This document shows positions 53,625 through 61,795 of a DNA stretch of 64,000 bases, in pieces. The notes beneath the pieces were generated by a model. It was not told the origin of the DNA and did no database searches. It worked only from the letters and a program-made list of their open reading frames with translations. This DNA is from Neorhodopirellula pilleata (lineage in GTDB: Bacteria > Planctomycetota > Planctomycetia > Pirellulales > Pirellulaceae): the NCBI RefSeq assembly GCF_007859915.1, contig NZ_SJPM01000008.1:307781-371780 (forward strand), read 5' to 3'. Within the stretch, counting starts at the first letter, position 1. Each line of letters opens with the position of its first letter. The position numbers were made by a program, and so were the translations under genes.

Positions 53625-54115
53625 TAACGTCGCGGCTTGGCGAACTTGATTTTCTCGATCAGTTTGACGACTTGGTCGCCGTCTTTGAATCCGCTCACCG
53701 CCGTGATCGCCCGAATGACGTATTCGTATCGCAAGTTGTAATCGGTGTCGATTTCAATCTCCGGTCCCTCACCGGCTTCCTCCTCGACCGGTGCGGACGA
53801 TCCGAGCAAACCGATCACGTTGCCGCGAAGCTTATCGAACGCGTCGACGCCACTGCCCATCTCGATATCGTTGAGCGCCATCCCGGCGAGTGAACCCGAA
53901 TCGTCCGAACGCAACCGAAGTTTCAGCGGCAAATCCGTCGGGTCGACGACGGCGCTGGCGCTTCCCGCCAACGGCATCTTGACACTGAAGTCGCCTTCCA
54001 TCTCGACGATCTTGAACGTCATGACGAAGAAAATCAGCAACAGGAACACGATATCGATCATGCTCGTCATGTTCAGCTCGTTCTTCTGGCCCGATTCGCG
54101 ATTTCGGATCTTCAT
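53624..54115 (-). CDS. ExbD/TolR family biopolymer transport protein (second copy)
   Basis: A 163-residue protein with a short cytoplasmic N-terminus, then LNMTSMIDIVFLLLIFFVMTF, the single membrane helix with the conserved Asp (residue ~20) that carries protons in ExbD/TolR. The periplasmic part contains an acidic insert (EEEAGEGPEIEID). It works with an ExbB channel to convert the proton gradient into movement of an outer-membrane partner. I start it at the ATG at 54115, with GAGGAC upstream, overlapping the first exbD by four bases. A longer frame to 54205 lies inside that gene. Confidence 0.92.
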   Translation of the reverse strand: MKIRNRESGQKNELNMTSMIDIVFLLLIFFVMTFKIVEMEGDFSVKMPLAGSASAVVDPTDLPLKLRLRSDDSGSLAGMALNDIEMGSGVDAFDKLRGNVIGLLGSSAPVEEEAGEGPEIEIDTDYNLRYEYVIRAITAVSGFKDGDQVVKLIEKIKFAKPRR

Positions 54116-54549
54116 GATCGGTCCTCTTTGACACGCAAGGCGAAGTTGATCAATTTCGAGTCTTGGCAAACCCGCACGATCTCTTGGATCTCGCCGGCGG
54201 CACAATCCTTGTGGCCTCGGATGACGACGTTGGCATCACCGGCCGTTTTGCCTTCGCCGCGAATCACGGCGAGTTCCCGATCGAGTCCGATCCGCAAGGT
54301 TTCGGCGGTGTAGTCGTCGCCGCCCAAGTAGACGCGTCCGTCAGCGGCGACGTGCAGGATGATCGGAAATTCTAGGGCGACTTCAGGCGGCTTGACGAGT
54401 TTCGAGTTGGGCAACACGACGTGGTCGTTCGCTTCGGTTTGGGCGAAATTGATCAGCACCATGAAGAACGCGATCAATTGAAACGTCATGTCGATCATCG
54501 GCGTCATGTCGCCTTCGGCCATGTCGACTTTTTGTTGTTTGACTCGCAT
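54112..54549 (-). CDS. ExbD/TolR family biopolymer transport protein (first copy)
   Basis: A 145-residue protein. The membrane helix with the conserved aspartate is DMTPMIDMTFQLIAFFMVLI, followed by a periplasmic domain (FPIILHVAADGRVYLGG...VVIRGHKDC). Two different ExbD subunits next to one ExbB suggest a heteromeric stator. It starts 2 bases after the ExbB stop. Confidence 0.93.
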   Translation of the reverse strand: MRVKQQKVDMAEGDMTPMIDMTFQLIAFFMVLINFAQTEANDHVVLPNSKLVKPPEVALEFPIILHVAADGRVYLGGDDYTAETLRIGLDRELAVIRGEGKTAGDANVVIRGHKDCAAGEIQEIVRVCQDSKLINFALRVKEDRS

Positions 54550-54551
54550 GA

Positions 54552-55433
54552 TTAACGCGCCCCGGTCTTGGGTGTCATGTCTTCGAACTTACTCATCAAA
54601 TTTTCGCTCTCCACGCCGACTTCCAACATCAAGCGTGACACGCGGTTTCTCAAAATATTGTAAGCGGCGATCGCGGGAATCGCGACGGCCAATCCGACCA
54701 AAGTCGTGAACAACGCCGTCGAAATACCACCGGCCAGATCGGACGGTTTGGGCGTTGCTCCTCCGGTGGCGATGACCTGGAACGACGAGATCATCCCCTG
54801 AACGGTTCCAAACAATCCGATCATCGGGCTGAGGTTGCCGATCAACGCCATGTAACTAAGACGGTGCTCGAGCTTCATGCTTTCTTCTTCGCCGACTTCC
54901 TGCATCGCTTCGAGGGCTTTGTTGTATCCTCGAGAGATTTTCGCAAGCCCGGCGGCAAGAACTTGGCCGAGAACGGACTCGTCGCTTTTGGCCAAATCGT
55001 AGGCGCCCTGGTTGTCGTTTTCGGCCAGCCGTTGGCCGAACTCTTCGATCAGATCGCCTGGACACAATGTATCGCGTCGTGCGGCCAACATATTCATCAC
55101 AAACAAAGACACGAACGTGACCGACAACGCCAAGAACACGATCACGTAGCCCCAACCGAGCGACTCGATGGTCCAAGCGAGCAATGATTGATCCGACGCG
55201 GGCGGCGCTCCGCCGCCTGCGGCCGGTGCCGCCGCACCGTCGGCGGCAGGTTCCATTGCGGCGGGGCCCGGTGGTTCCGGTTCGCCGAATTCGGCCGCCG
55301 CGTCGTCTTGTCCAAAGGCAGGGGTGTGGGTGAGTGCAAAACCGCCGCTCAAAAGCAAAACCCATACGAGCATCCAGCTCAACGGCGACCGTAGGCTGGA
55401 AGGGATGCCGAAGGGGCGAGTCATTCGTTCCAT
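54552..55433 (-). CDS. MotA/TolQ/ExbB family proton channel protein with N-terminal signal region
   Basis: A 293-residue protein. A signal peptide or first helix (about 15-42, ending TPAFGQ) precedes an acidic, Ala/Pro-rich periplasmic stretch. Three helices follow: WGYVIVFLALSVTFVSLFVM near 93, LIGNLSPMIGLFGTVQGMIS near 196 and LFTTLVGLAVAIPAIAAYN near 240, the ExbB/TolQ signature. It forms the proton channel with the ExbD proteins downstream. The added periplasmic N-terminus is common in planctomycete ExbB proteins. It is the first gene of the six-gene unit ending with beta-RFAP synthase. Confidence 0.93.
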   Translation of the reverse strand: MERMTRPFGIPSSLRSPLSWMLVWVLLLSGGFALTHTPAFGQDDAAAEFGEPEPPGPAAMEPAADGAAAPAAGGGAPPASDQSLLAWTIESLGWGYVIVFLALSVTFVSLFVMNMLAARRDTLCPGDLIEEFGQRLAENDNQGAYDLAKSDESVLGQVLAAGLAKISRGYNKALEAMQEVGEEESMKLEHRLSYMALIGNLSPMIGLFGTVQGMISSFQVIATGGATPKPSDLAGGISTALFTTLVGLAVAIPAIAAYNILRNRVSRLMLEVGVESENLMSKFEDMTPKTGAR

Positions 55434-55530
55434 GGAAGGCTCTATTTCAATCAGAAGGGTGTTGGATGGCCGATAGAGATAGAATAATCGACATTGAACG
55501 ATTTCGCATCACCCCGGTGGGAACAATGCC

Positions 55531-55749
55531 ATGACCTACGACGACGACGAATGGGATGATGACGATTACGATGAGTTCATCGCCCGCGAATTTCCCGATC
55601 ACGAGTCCGCCGAGACTTCTCGCGGCGGCCTTTCCTCGTGGTTCGGGGCGACATCGGGTGGAGCCTCCTCGCTTGCCCCCGTGTGGCGATGGACCGCGTG
55701 GGGAATCTTGGCTCTATTAGTTTTCGCTTGGATTTTCTCGCTCGTTTGA
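55531..55749 (+). CDS. Small acidic single-span membrane protein
   Basis: A 72-residue protein with a highly acidic start (YDDDEWDDDDYDEF), a Ser/Gly linker and one C-terminal membrane helix (WTAWGILALLVFAWIFSLV). A GGTGGGA stretch precedes the ATG. I do not recognise a family. It ends 5 bases before the trmL start, so the two are probably co-transcribed; divergent exbB lies 97 bases upstream. Confidence 0.6.
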   Translation: MTYDDDEWDDDDYDEFIAREFPDHESAETSRGGLSSWFGATSGGASSLAPVWRWTAWGILALLVFAWIFSLV

Positions 55750-55754
55750 TACCG

Positions 55755-56288
55755 ATGAACTCACCCGCCGACACCTCCACAGCCGCTAAGTCTCCGTCCG
55801 ATGCCGCCTCTTCGGCACCGCCGCCGGCCCACGTCGTGTTGTATCAACCCGAAATCCCACAAAATACGGGCAATATCGGCCGAACCTGTGTGGCCCTCGG
55901 GATCAAGCTTTGGATCGTCGAGCCGGCCTCGTTTTCCTTTGATGAAAAACGCCTCCGTCGGGCCGGGCTAGACTATTGGCAACATTTGGACATCGAGATG
56001 GTCCCGGACTGGACCTCGCTGACCGAGAAACTCGATCCGCAGCGGTTTTATTTCTTGTCCAAATTCGCCAAACGGACCCTGTGGGACTGCCCGCTGAAAC
56101 TGGGGGACGTGTTCGTCTTCGGACGCGAAACCAGCGGTCTGCCGCGGGACATCCTTGACCCCGACGATCCGCGATCGTTGCGATTGCCGACCGACCCTAG
56201 GGTGCGCAGCTTGAACTTGGCCACGACCACCGGAATCGTTGTTTACGAGCACCAACGACAGTGCTTTTACGCAGGCAAGGCAACCTGA
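55755..56288 (+). CDS. trmL: tRNA (cytidine(34)-2'-O)-methyltransferase TrmL
   Basis: A 177-residue SPOUT methyltransferase. After a Ser/Ala-rich leader of about 25 residues come VVLYQPEIPQNTGNIGRTC, the FGRETSGLPRDI knot segment near residue 121 and the SLNLATTTGIVVYE motif near 152. TrmL methylates the wobble ribose of tRNA-Leu isoacceptors. I start it at the ATG at 55755; the frame is open upstream through the small membrane-protein gene. The long leader is unusual, and no later ATG precedes the core. Confidence 0.93.
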   Translation: MNSPADTSTAAKSPSDAASSAPPPAHVVLYQPEIPQNTGNIGRTCVALGIKLWIVEPASFSFDEKRLRRAGLDYWQHLDIEMVPDWTSLTEKLDPQRFYFLSKFAKRTLWDCPLKLGDVFVFGRETSGLPRDILDPDDPRSLRLPTDPRVRSLNLATTTGIVVYEHQRQCFYAGKAT

Positions 56289-56297
56289 GGCGTCGCA

Positions 56298-57005
56298 TTG
56301 AAACTTCCTGTCCAATCCATCAACAAGCTATTTCGCGAATGCTTCCCGGGCGAATCGCCGATCCAGGTGGATCTGAAGAAACGGACGGAGCTAGCCAAGC
56401 AATGGTACGAAAAACTTAGCCGAATCGACGGCGTCCGACTCGCCAACCATCCCGGCGATCGAGACTCACGAAGTCGGACGCTGTGCCGTTTTACGATTCC
56501 CGAACCGCACCTGGATCATCAGTACTGGCGGACCGATGAACTGCGTTTGGAAACCAACGACGACCATCAGCTGATCCTGACGCTGGGCAATTGGCGTCGC
56601 GGTGATCACGTCGCCGTTGTTAGCAGTATTGACGAGATCGCTGATCTGGTTCGCCAAACTCTGCAGCGTTACGCGCGACGTCAAGCCAGCGACCAAAAAC
56701 GCGATAAGGTTCGCCAGTTCAAATCCAAAGCGATCTTGGCTCAGGTCGAAAAGATGGCCGATGAAGACCGATTCGACTACGCGGCCACCACCGACACGAA
56801 GAAACTGAAACTCTATGTGCGATTGTCAAAAACCGACTTGATCGAGATCGTCATCCCGTTTGCTCGATTCGAACAGGTTGTTCCGAAGCTTCGCGACACC
56901 ATCACAACGATGCGAGAACTCCATCAAAACGGTTTGCGTTTTCGAACGTCGACCAAGCAACGACTCCCCTACGATGTCCGGTGGGTTGTGAAATCGGACG
57001 CCTGA
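56298..57005 (+). CDS. Conserved-looking protein of unknown function
   Basis: A 235-residue soluble protein, starting at a TTG 9 bases after the trmL stop with TGAGG upstream. It has mixed alpha/beta sequence with no signal peptide or membrane helix and no motif I can name. Notable stretches are KRTELAKQWYEKLSRIDGV and the charged middle RRQASDQKRDKVRQFKSK. The close coupling to trmL hints at a role in RNA metabolism, but this is only context. Confidence 0.7.
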   Translation: MKLPVQSINKLFRECFPGESPIQVDLKKRTELAKQWYEKLSRIDGVRLANHPGDRDSRSRTLCRFTIPEPHLDHQYWRTDELRLETNDDHQLILTLGNWRRGDHVAVVSSIDEIADLVRQTLQRYARRQASDQKRDKVRQFKSKAILAQVEKMADEDRFDYAATTDTKKLKLYVRLSKTDLIEIVIPFARFEQVVPKLRDTITTMRELHQNGLRFRTSTKQRLPYDVRWVVKSDA

Positions 57006-57074
57006 AAGCGAATCGACGCGCCGTGGTCGCCGAAGAACGAATCATCCAAGCATCCAGCGAGCGATCGCAGTGCA

Positions 57075-58172
57075 CTAAAAACCCTCGTCAATCTCATCAT
57101 CGCTTGCGGCGGTACCAAGCTTCCCCCACAGTCCGTACGGTGTCGGCGGTTTGATGTTTCCTTCAGCAAGTATTGGCACGGGTAGAGATGGATCACCGGC
57201 TTCGATGCTGTCGGTGATGAACTTGATCGCTCCATCGCCCATCAAGACATGGACGCCGCCTTGGTGATGACTGGCCGTGCTGTAGATTCCGTCGGTTGCG
57301 TCCGCACCGACCGCCGCACTGGGTTGGTTCGGCGTCAAGATTGTGTTGAACAAAGATCCCCCTGCGGTTCCGTCCGCCCAGTTCGTACCGCGACCGCGCT
57401 CGGACAATGGTGTGGTCAAGGAGTAGAAGCTTGGTCGACTAGGATCGATTGTTTCTTTCACCAAGATAGGCGAGTCCAGGATCGCCGAGGTTCGGTCGAT
57501 CGCATATTGTCCAGAGACGCATCGGTCCTTGAGGTCGACGGTGATCTCGCCCATCGCGATCGTATTGGCGAGTCCGTCGGTGATATCCTTGAAGCGACGG
57601 ACGCGTTCGCTGCCGAACATTCCGCGTTGCGTTTGGTCGTTGGACTGATGCAAGTCATGGGCGGCATCCCCGAGACAAAACGTGTAGTTCGTTAGCGCAA
57701 ACGTTTCTGCCAATGCGGGGTCGCTTGGGCATCGATAGGCATTGGTTTGCGTTCGCCATGGCGGGTAGTTCGGATCGAGAACCGAAGGCCCCATCGGCGG
57801 ATAGTTCGTTGAACCACTTGGCAACGGATTGCTGATTTCCTCCCACAAACTTTGTGCTTCGATGAACGGCACCAAGCCGACCAATCCGCTGAGCCGTCCT
57901 CCGTTATCGATCACGCCCGAGAATACCTCATCGCCAAACTGGCCGGTCCCGCCGAAGGCCGCGGGCAATTGTTGGTAAGCGGCGTGATAGTTGTGCATCG
58001 CCAAACCAACCTGTTTCATGTTGTTCGAACACATCATCCGGCGGGCCGACTCTCGCGTGCCCCGGGTCGCCGGCAAAAGCAGCCCCACCAAAACACCGAT
58101 GATCGCGATCACCACGAGCATCTCCACCAACGTAAAACCGAGTCGTTGCCGACCGACCGTGCAAACATTCAT
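57075..58172 (-). CDS. DUF1559 protein with type IV prepilin N-terminus
   Basis: A 365-residue protein. The prepilin segment LGFTLVEMLVVIAIIGVLVG is at residues 11-30, followed by a DUF1559 domain with CSNNMKQVGLAMHNYH, HVLMGDGAIKFITDSIEAG and the end PYGLWGKLGT. It is the same family as the protein at 3319-4548 but clearly diverged. Its ATG overlaps the stop of the upstream DUF2306 gene by four bases, so the two are translationally coupled. Confidence 0.93.
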   Translation of the reverse strand: MNVCTVGRQRLGFTLVEMLVVIAIIGVLVGLLLPATRGTRESARRMMCSNNMKQVGLAMHNYHAAYQQLPAAFGGTGQFGDEVFSGVIDNGGRLSGLVGLVPFIEAQSLWEEISNPLPSGSTNYPPMGPSVLDPNYPPWRTQTNAYRCPSDPALAETFALTNYTFCLGDAAHDLHQSNDQTQRGMFGSERVRRFKDITDGLANTIAMGEITVDLKDRCVSGQYAIDRTSAILDSPILVKETIDPSRPSFYSLTTPLSERGRGTNWADGTAGGSLFNTILTPNQPSAAVGADATDGIYSTASHHQGGVHVLMGDGAIKFITDSIEAGDPSLPVPILAEGNIKPPTPYGLWGKLGTAASDDEIDEGF

Positions 58173-58927
58173 GGCATCACCTTTTGATAGGAAACAGTCT
58201 GACTAGAAACCGGAGAATCGGGAAAGTGAGTGTGCGCCATCGTCGCGTCGAGAGCAGAAGCACCTGATGGCATTCGCCGTGGCAACAGCCTGAATTCGTA
58301 AATCGCCAACGGAATCATCCAGCTGGCCCAGGCGTTGAATTGATAGAACGTTTCGCTTTCGAACGCGAGCGTGATCGACACTCCCATGCTGACTCGCAGG
58401 ATCAAGGGCGAGACCAAGCATAGGAAACAGCGTGTCGCCCAAAGTCGATGAGCCTCGAAATCGCCGCTGATTGCTTTTCGTATCGCCATCAACATCGTTG
58501 CCGCAGTCGCGATCGATAGCGATCCAAATCCCCAACCGGCGATCGGTCCGGTGTGAGCATCCCATGCCATCACCAAGCCACTGGGAACGAGGATCCCGAG
58601 CACCAAGATCGCCTGCACCCGACCGACTCGGCGATGCGATTGCCTCGCTCGGGTTGTCGACCGCCGACGAGTGAGCTTTTGGCCTCCGAACAACAGCCAA
58701 GCTGCCAAGATCAACGCGATCGGACCGACCACGATGTGGCTATAGAACGCGAAGCGATACAACCCATCAAACACCTCTTCGCGACCGATCAAGAAAGCGG
58801 CCGAAAAGTCGGCGGGAAAATAGAGCGGATACTCGGTGAGGATGGACACCCAAACTTTCACGGCAAGAGCCATGACGGCGAGTCGCAAGGTCGCGACCAG
58901 AGCGGCGGTCCGGATCGGCGTGTTCAC
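58169..58927 (-). CDS. DUF2306-like multi-span membrane protein
   Basis: A 252-residue protein with about six to seven membrane helices. The FYSHIVVGPIALILAAWLLF segment, the HRRVGRVQAILVL segment and the later EAHRLWATRCFLCLVSPLILR match the DUF2306 pattern of conserved histidines within helices. The function is unknown. The coupling to a DUF1559 pseudopilin-like gene (ATGA overlap) is a context worth noting. Confidence 0.82.
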   Translation of the reverse strand: MNTPIRTAALVATLRLAVMALAVKVWVSILTEYPLYFPADFSAAFLIGREEVFDGLYRFAFYSHIVVGPIALILAAWLLFGGQKLTRRRSTTRARQSHRRVGRVQAILVLGILVPSGLVMAWDAHTGPIAGWGFGSLSIATAATMLMAIRKAISGDFEAHRLWATRCFLCLVSPLILRVSMGVSITLAFESETFYQFNAWASWMIPLAIYEFRLLPRRMPSGASALDATMAHTHFPDSPVSSQTVSYQKVMP

Positions 58928-59567
58928 ACGCGTTCCCCCAAGCCAAAGATTGAAGAAGAGACCCTTAGCGTATCAGATCGCGCGACGGGTGTCGAAGAAA
59001 ATCAACCCGAAAGTTTTGTCCGCTTGATTTGCGCTAGCGGGCTGTCGATTGAATCGTATCCCGACGCGTGAGTTTCGAAGTTGCACTTTTTTCGTAACCC
59101 GCTGCGTGAGGGCTTGTTGATTGAATCGTAACCCGAAGCGTGAGCGAGGGATTCAGCGCCAGTAAGGCCTCTGTATGTATCCCTCGCTCACGCTGCGGGT
59201 TTCGATGAGGACTCAATCAACACGTCGGTAAGCGAGGGATCGTTGATATTGAGTCATCCCTCGCTTACGCTGCGGGTTACGAAAAAAGTTTGTCCGCGTG
59301 ATTTGCACTAGCCCTCAATCAAGCGACTGCTGACTGAGGTTTTGGCTGAATTTTGGCGTTCAGTACAGGCGGACCGGGGGCTCGGCTTGGTATTGGTTCG
59401 TGATCGAATTGGCATGGCGGTGGTCTTTCGTGGCTGGGTGGTTGCGGCGGTACTGAAGCATCCAGACTTCAGCTTCAACGTGCGTTGTGCAGTCAACTTC
59501 GCAGCGGCATCGAGACGTGTACACTGACATCCGGCCAAACTCGTTCGAACTGTCGCCGTTGGGACAC
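58928..59567. repeat. Gene-free region with family A palindromes, left flank of the cassette array
   Basis: Family A copies lie at 59127-59204 and 59223-59281, with a decayed copy near 59085-59110. From 59285 to 59567 a further stretch ends with ggccaaactcgttcgaactg...gacac, the same 3' tail as two gene-less cassettes further on, so it is probably a truncated cassette. Neither an attI site nor an integrase gene could be seen. Short frames here have no support. Confidence 0.7.
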
Positions 59568-59657
59568 GACGAACTATCCGATCCACGGCAGCGGCCAGGA
59601 CGCTATATTGGAACTTCCAACTTTTTACCGGCCGCTCCGTGATCGGTGGTGTTCGTC
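59568..59657 (+). repeat. attC-like site 1
   Basis: 90 bp, left core gacgaac (59568-59574), right core gttcgtc (59651-59657), arms pairing cacggcagcggcc with ggccgctccgtg. Confidence 0.85.
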
Positions 59658-59782
59658 GGTGCTGCAACGCCCGGCCCCGGCCCGAATCCAGGACTGAATC
59701 AACGCTCGTTGAACACTGGTTCGTCAACGTTCGATACACTGGCATGCGGCCAAACTCGTTCGAACTGTCGCCGTTGGGACAC
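59658..59782 (+). other. Gene-less cassette body (copy a)
   Basis: About 125 bp without a supported ORF. Nearly the same sequence is found in the cassette at 61671-61795. It contains aatcaacgctcgttgaacac and a cgatacact stretch that could be a promoter -10 element; this is not certain. Confidence 0.7.
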
Positions 59783-59873
59783 GACGAACTATCCCGATGC
59801 ACGGCAGCGGCCAGGACGACTTTTTACAACTTCCAACCTTTCACCGGCCGCTCCGTGATCGGCGGTGTTCGTC
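59783..59873 (+). repeat. attC-like site 2
   Basis: 91 bp, left core gacgaac (59783-59789), right core gttcgtc (59867-59873). The SMI1 gene starts 13 bases after the site. Confidence 0.87.
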
Positions 59874-59886
59874 GGCTAAAGAATCG

Positions 59887-60312
59887 ATGCTCAGAACACT
59901 ATTCCCGAATGGCCGATTCTCGCCTCCCGCTACTGAAGCTGCGATCGTCGAAGCCGAGTCGCAGCTTGGAGTTCAGCTTCCAACCCAACTGCGTGCGCTC
60001 TACCTGATCTGTGACGGTTTCCGGGAGGACAAAGGCAACGCAAAGTACCTCTTCTCGCTGACTGATGAAGATTACATTGGGTCTCTGGTGAGCATTACAA
60101 AACACATGTGGACCGAATGGAACACGCCAGACCTTCGACCGTTTCTGTTCTTTGGGTCTTCCAGCGGTGATGATTTCTGGGGAATCAATCTTCGGCAGCC
60201 AGATGAAATCATTGCTTTCCACCACCAAATGGAAGATCATTACGAAATTGTCGGTACTGACATCGTGCAGGTCTTTCGCGAAGACTACTCGCAATATGAT
60301 GAACTCGAGTGA
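59887..60312 (+). CDS. SMI1/KNR4 (SUKH) family cassette protein
   Basis: A 141-residue protein, beginning 19 bases after the cassette boundary. The SMI1/KNR4 pattern is clear: PATEAAIVEAESQLGVQLPT, then LRALYLICDGF, FLFFGSSSGDDFWGINL and a C-terminal QVFREDY. SUKH proteins often act as immunity proteins against nuclease or deaminase toxins; here no toxin is encoded beside it. The stop codon lies 4 bases before the next attC core. It is a typical single-gene integron cassette without its own clear promoter. Confidence 0.88.
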   Translation: MLRTLFPNGRFSPPATEAAIVEAESQLGVQLPTQLRALYLICDGFREDKGNAKYLFSLTDEDYIGSLVSITKHMWTEWNTPDLRPFLFFGSSSGDDFWGINLRQPDEIIAFHHQMEDHYEIVGTDIVQVFREDYSQYDELE

Positions 60313-60316
60313 CGCC

Positions 60317-60407
60317 GACGAACCATCGCATGCACGGGAGTGGCGGTGGCCAGTCGATTTTGAAATCAACATCAACTCCCGCCACCCCGTGATGCGGGTC
60401 GTTCGTC
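60317..60407 (+). repeat. attC-like site 3
   Basis: 91 bp, left core gacgaac (60317-60323), right core gttcgtc (60401-60407). The arms pair gcacgggagtggcgg with cccgccaccccgtg. It directly follows the SMI1 stop codon. Confidence 0.9.
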
Positions 60408-61108
60408 GATGCTGGAGACCGCGAAGACCGACGCCGTCGTGTCGACGACTCCGTTGCGACGTGGGGGCTGGATTAGTGTTCGATTAGCGCGGATTAGTGT
60501 TCCCGAAAAACAGGCTGCGCTGAACGCTAATCTGCACTAATCACACACTAATTCAACGTTCGTGATTTCCGGCGTCCGGAATTGCACTTCCTGAAATTTG
60601 CTTGAGGTTGGCGGAGCGAATCGGTACGATTGCGGCAATGTCAACCGCATTGCGTGATCCCATCGGACACGACGAACAATCCGATCCACGGCAGCGGCCA
60701 AGACGACTTTTTACAGCTTCCAACTTTTCACCGGCCGCTCCGTGATCGGTGGTGTTCGTCGATGCTGGAGACCGCGAAGACCGACGCCGTCGTGTCGAAG
60801 ACTCCGTTGCGACGTGGGGGCTGGATTAGTGTTCGATTAGCGCGGATTAGTGTTCCCGAAAAACAGGCTGCGCTGAACGCTAATGTGCACTGATCACACA
60901 CTAATTCAACGTTCGTGATTTCCGGCATCCGAAAGTGCACTGCCTGAAATTTGCTTGAGGTTGGCGGAGCGAATCGGTACGATTGCGGCAATGTCAACCG
61001 CATTGCGTGATCCCATCGGACACGACGAACAATCCGATCCACGGCAGCGGCCAAGACGACTTTTTTACAACTTCCAACTTTTCACCGGCCGCTCCGTGAT
61101 CGGTGGCG
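60402..61108 (+). repeat. Two adjacent copies of a gene-less cassette (353/354 bp)
   Basis: Cassette copies 60402-60754 and 60755-61108 are almost identical, differing at only a few positions. Both begin near gatgctggagaccgcgaagac and include a near-palindromic region (ggattagtgttcgattagcg, and a pair tagcgttcagcg / cgctgaacgcta). No ORF with family features is present. They look like a tandem cassette duplication. Confidence 0.9.
60671..60760 (+). repeat. attC-like site 4
   Basis: 90 bp, left core gacgaac (60671-60677), right core gttcgtc (60754-60760). Confidence 0.87.
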
Positions 61109-61114
61109 TTCCCC
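61024..61114 (+). repeat. attC-like site 5
   Basis: 91 bp, left core gacgaac (61024-61030), right core gttcccc (61108-61114). The right core differs from sites 1-4 because it belongs to the next cassette. Confidence 0.9.
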
Positions 61115-61138
61115 GACAAAACTGACTTCAAGTCTTTA

Positions 61139-61591
61139 ATGATCCGAAACTGGTTTGGCATGATTCGCGTTCTAATTCCGCTCCTTGCGGGATGCTCGCT
61201 CCTGGTGTCGTTGATCGCGACTGTTCTCACTGCCGACTTTCTTCGCGACGCAAAACGCACCACCGGCACTGTCGTCGATTTGCACACTACGACCAATGAT
61301 GACGGTGACCTGCTGTTCAAGCCTACGTTCACCTTTGCTGCTAACGGGCGTGATTACTCGGTTGAAGCATACGGTCACGTCTCGCCATCGCCCGGCGACG
61401 TTGGCGACCGCATCGATGTGCTGTATGATCCGACTTCGCCATCGAATGCTCGCATCGACACGTTCGCTTACACTTGGCTGATTCCATTCGTTACCTTCGT
61501 GCTCGGCTGCGTCCTCGGTGCGATCCATTTTGCCCTTGCTTGGTGTGCTCGCAATTTCCGCTACGTTGGCCAAGACGGCGGGGAACCATGA
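61139..61591 (+). CDS. DUF3592-like membrane protein (cassette gene)
   Basis: A 150-residue protein beginning 30 bases after the cassette boundary. Two membrane helices (about residues 5-35 and 110-140) flank a beta-rich extracytoplasmic part with AKRTTGTVVDLHTT, TFAANGRDYSVEAYG and GDRIDVLYDPTSPS, a pattern of DUF3592 proteins. The function is unknown. Its last codons overlap the left core of the next attC (ggggaac), as often seen in compact cassettes. The frame is open to 61103, but the ATG at 61139 is preferred because the upstream part lies in attC 5. Confidence 0.85.
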   Translation: MIRNWFGMIRVLIPLLAGCSLLVSLIATVLTADFLRDAKRTTGTVVDLHTTTNDDGDLLFKPTFTFAANGRDYSVEAYGHVSPSPGDVGDRIDVLYDPTSPSNARIDTFAYTWLIPFVTFVLGCVLGAIHFALAWCARNFRYVGQDGGEP

Positions 61592-61670
61592 CATGCACGG
61601 GAGCACGGCTTGCGGCTTTTTTTGCGATGGATAGTTCACTCTCCGTGCCCCGTGATGTCCGCCGTTCGTC
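61580..61670 (+). repeat. attC-like site 6
   Basis: 91 bp, left core ggggaac (61580-61586), the exact complement of the gttcccc that opens this cassette; right core gttcgtc (61664-61670). The arms pair gcacgggagcacgg with ccgtgccccgtg. Confidence 0.92.
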
Positions 61671-61795
61671 GATGTGGCAACGCCCGGCCCCGACCCGAAT
61701 CCAGGACTGAATCAACGCTCGTTGAACACTGGTTCGTCAACGTTCGATACAATGACATCCGGCCAAACTCGTTCGAACTGTCGCCGTTGGGACAC
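61671..61795 (+). other. Gene-less cassette body (copy b)
   Basis: A near copy of 59658-59782 with a few substitutions (for example gatacaatgacatccggcc instead of gatacactggcatgcggcc). No ORF with support. Confidence 0.7.

Noticed and set aside
59308..59802. Possible remnant of an integron integrase left of attC 1
   Set aside because: The frame shows none of the tyrosine-recombinase residues (R, HxxR, Y) and crosses an attC site.
60313..61138. CRISPR-like array because of regularly spaced repeats
   Set aside because: The repeats are about 90 bp, palindromic and attC-like; the spacers are long and themselves duplicated.
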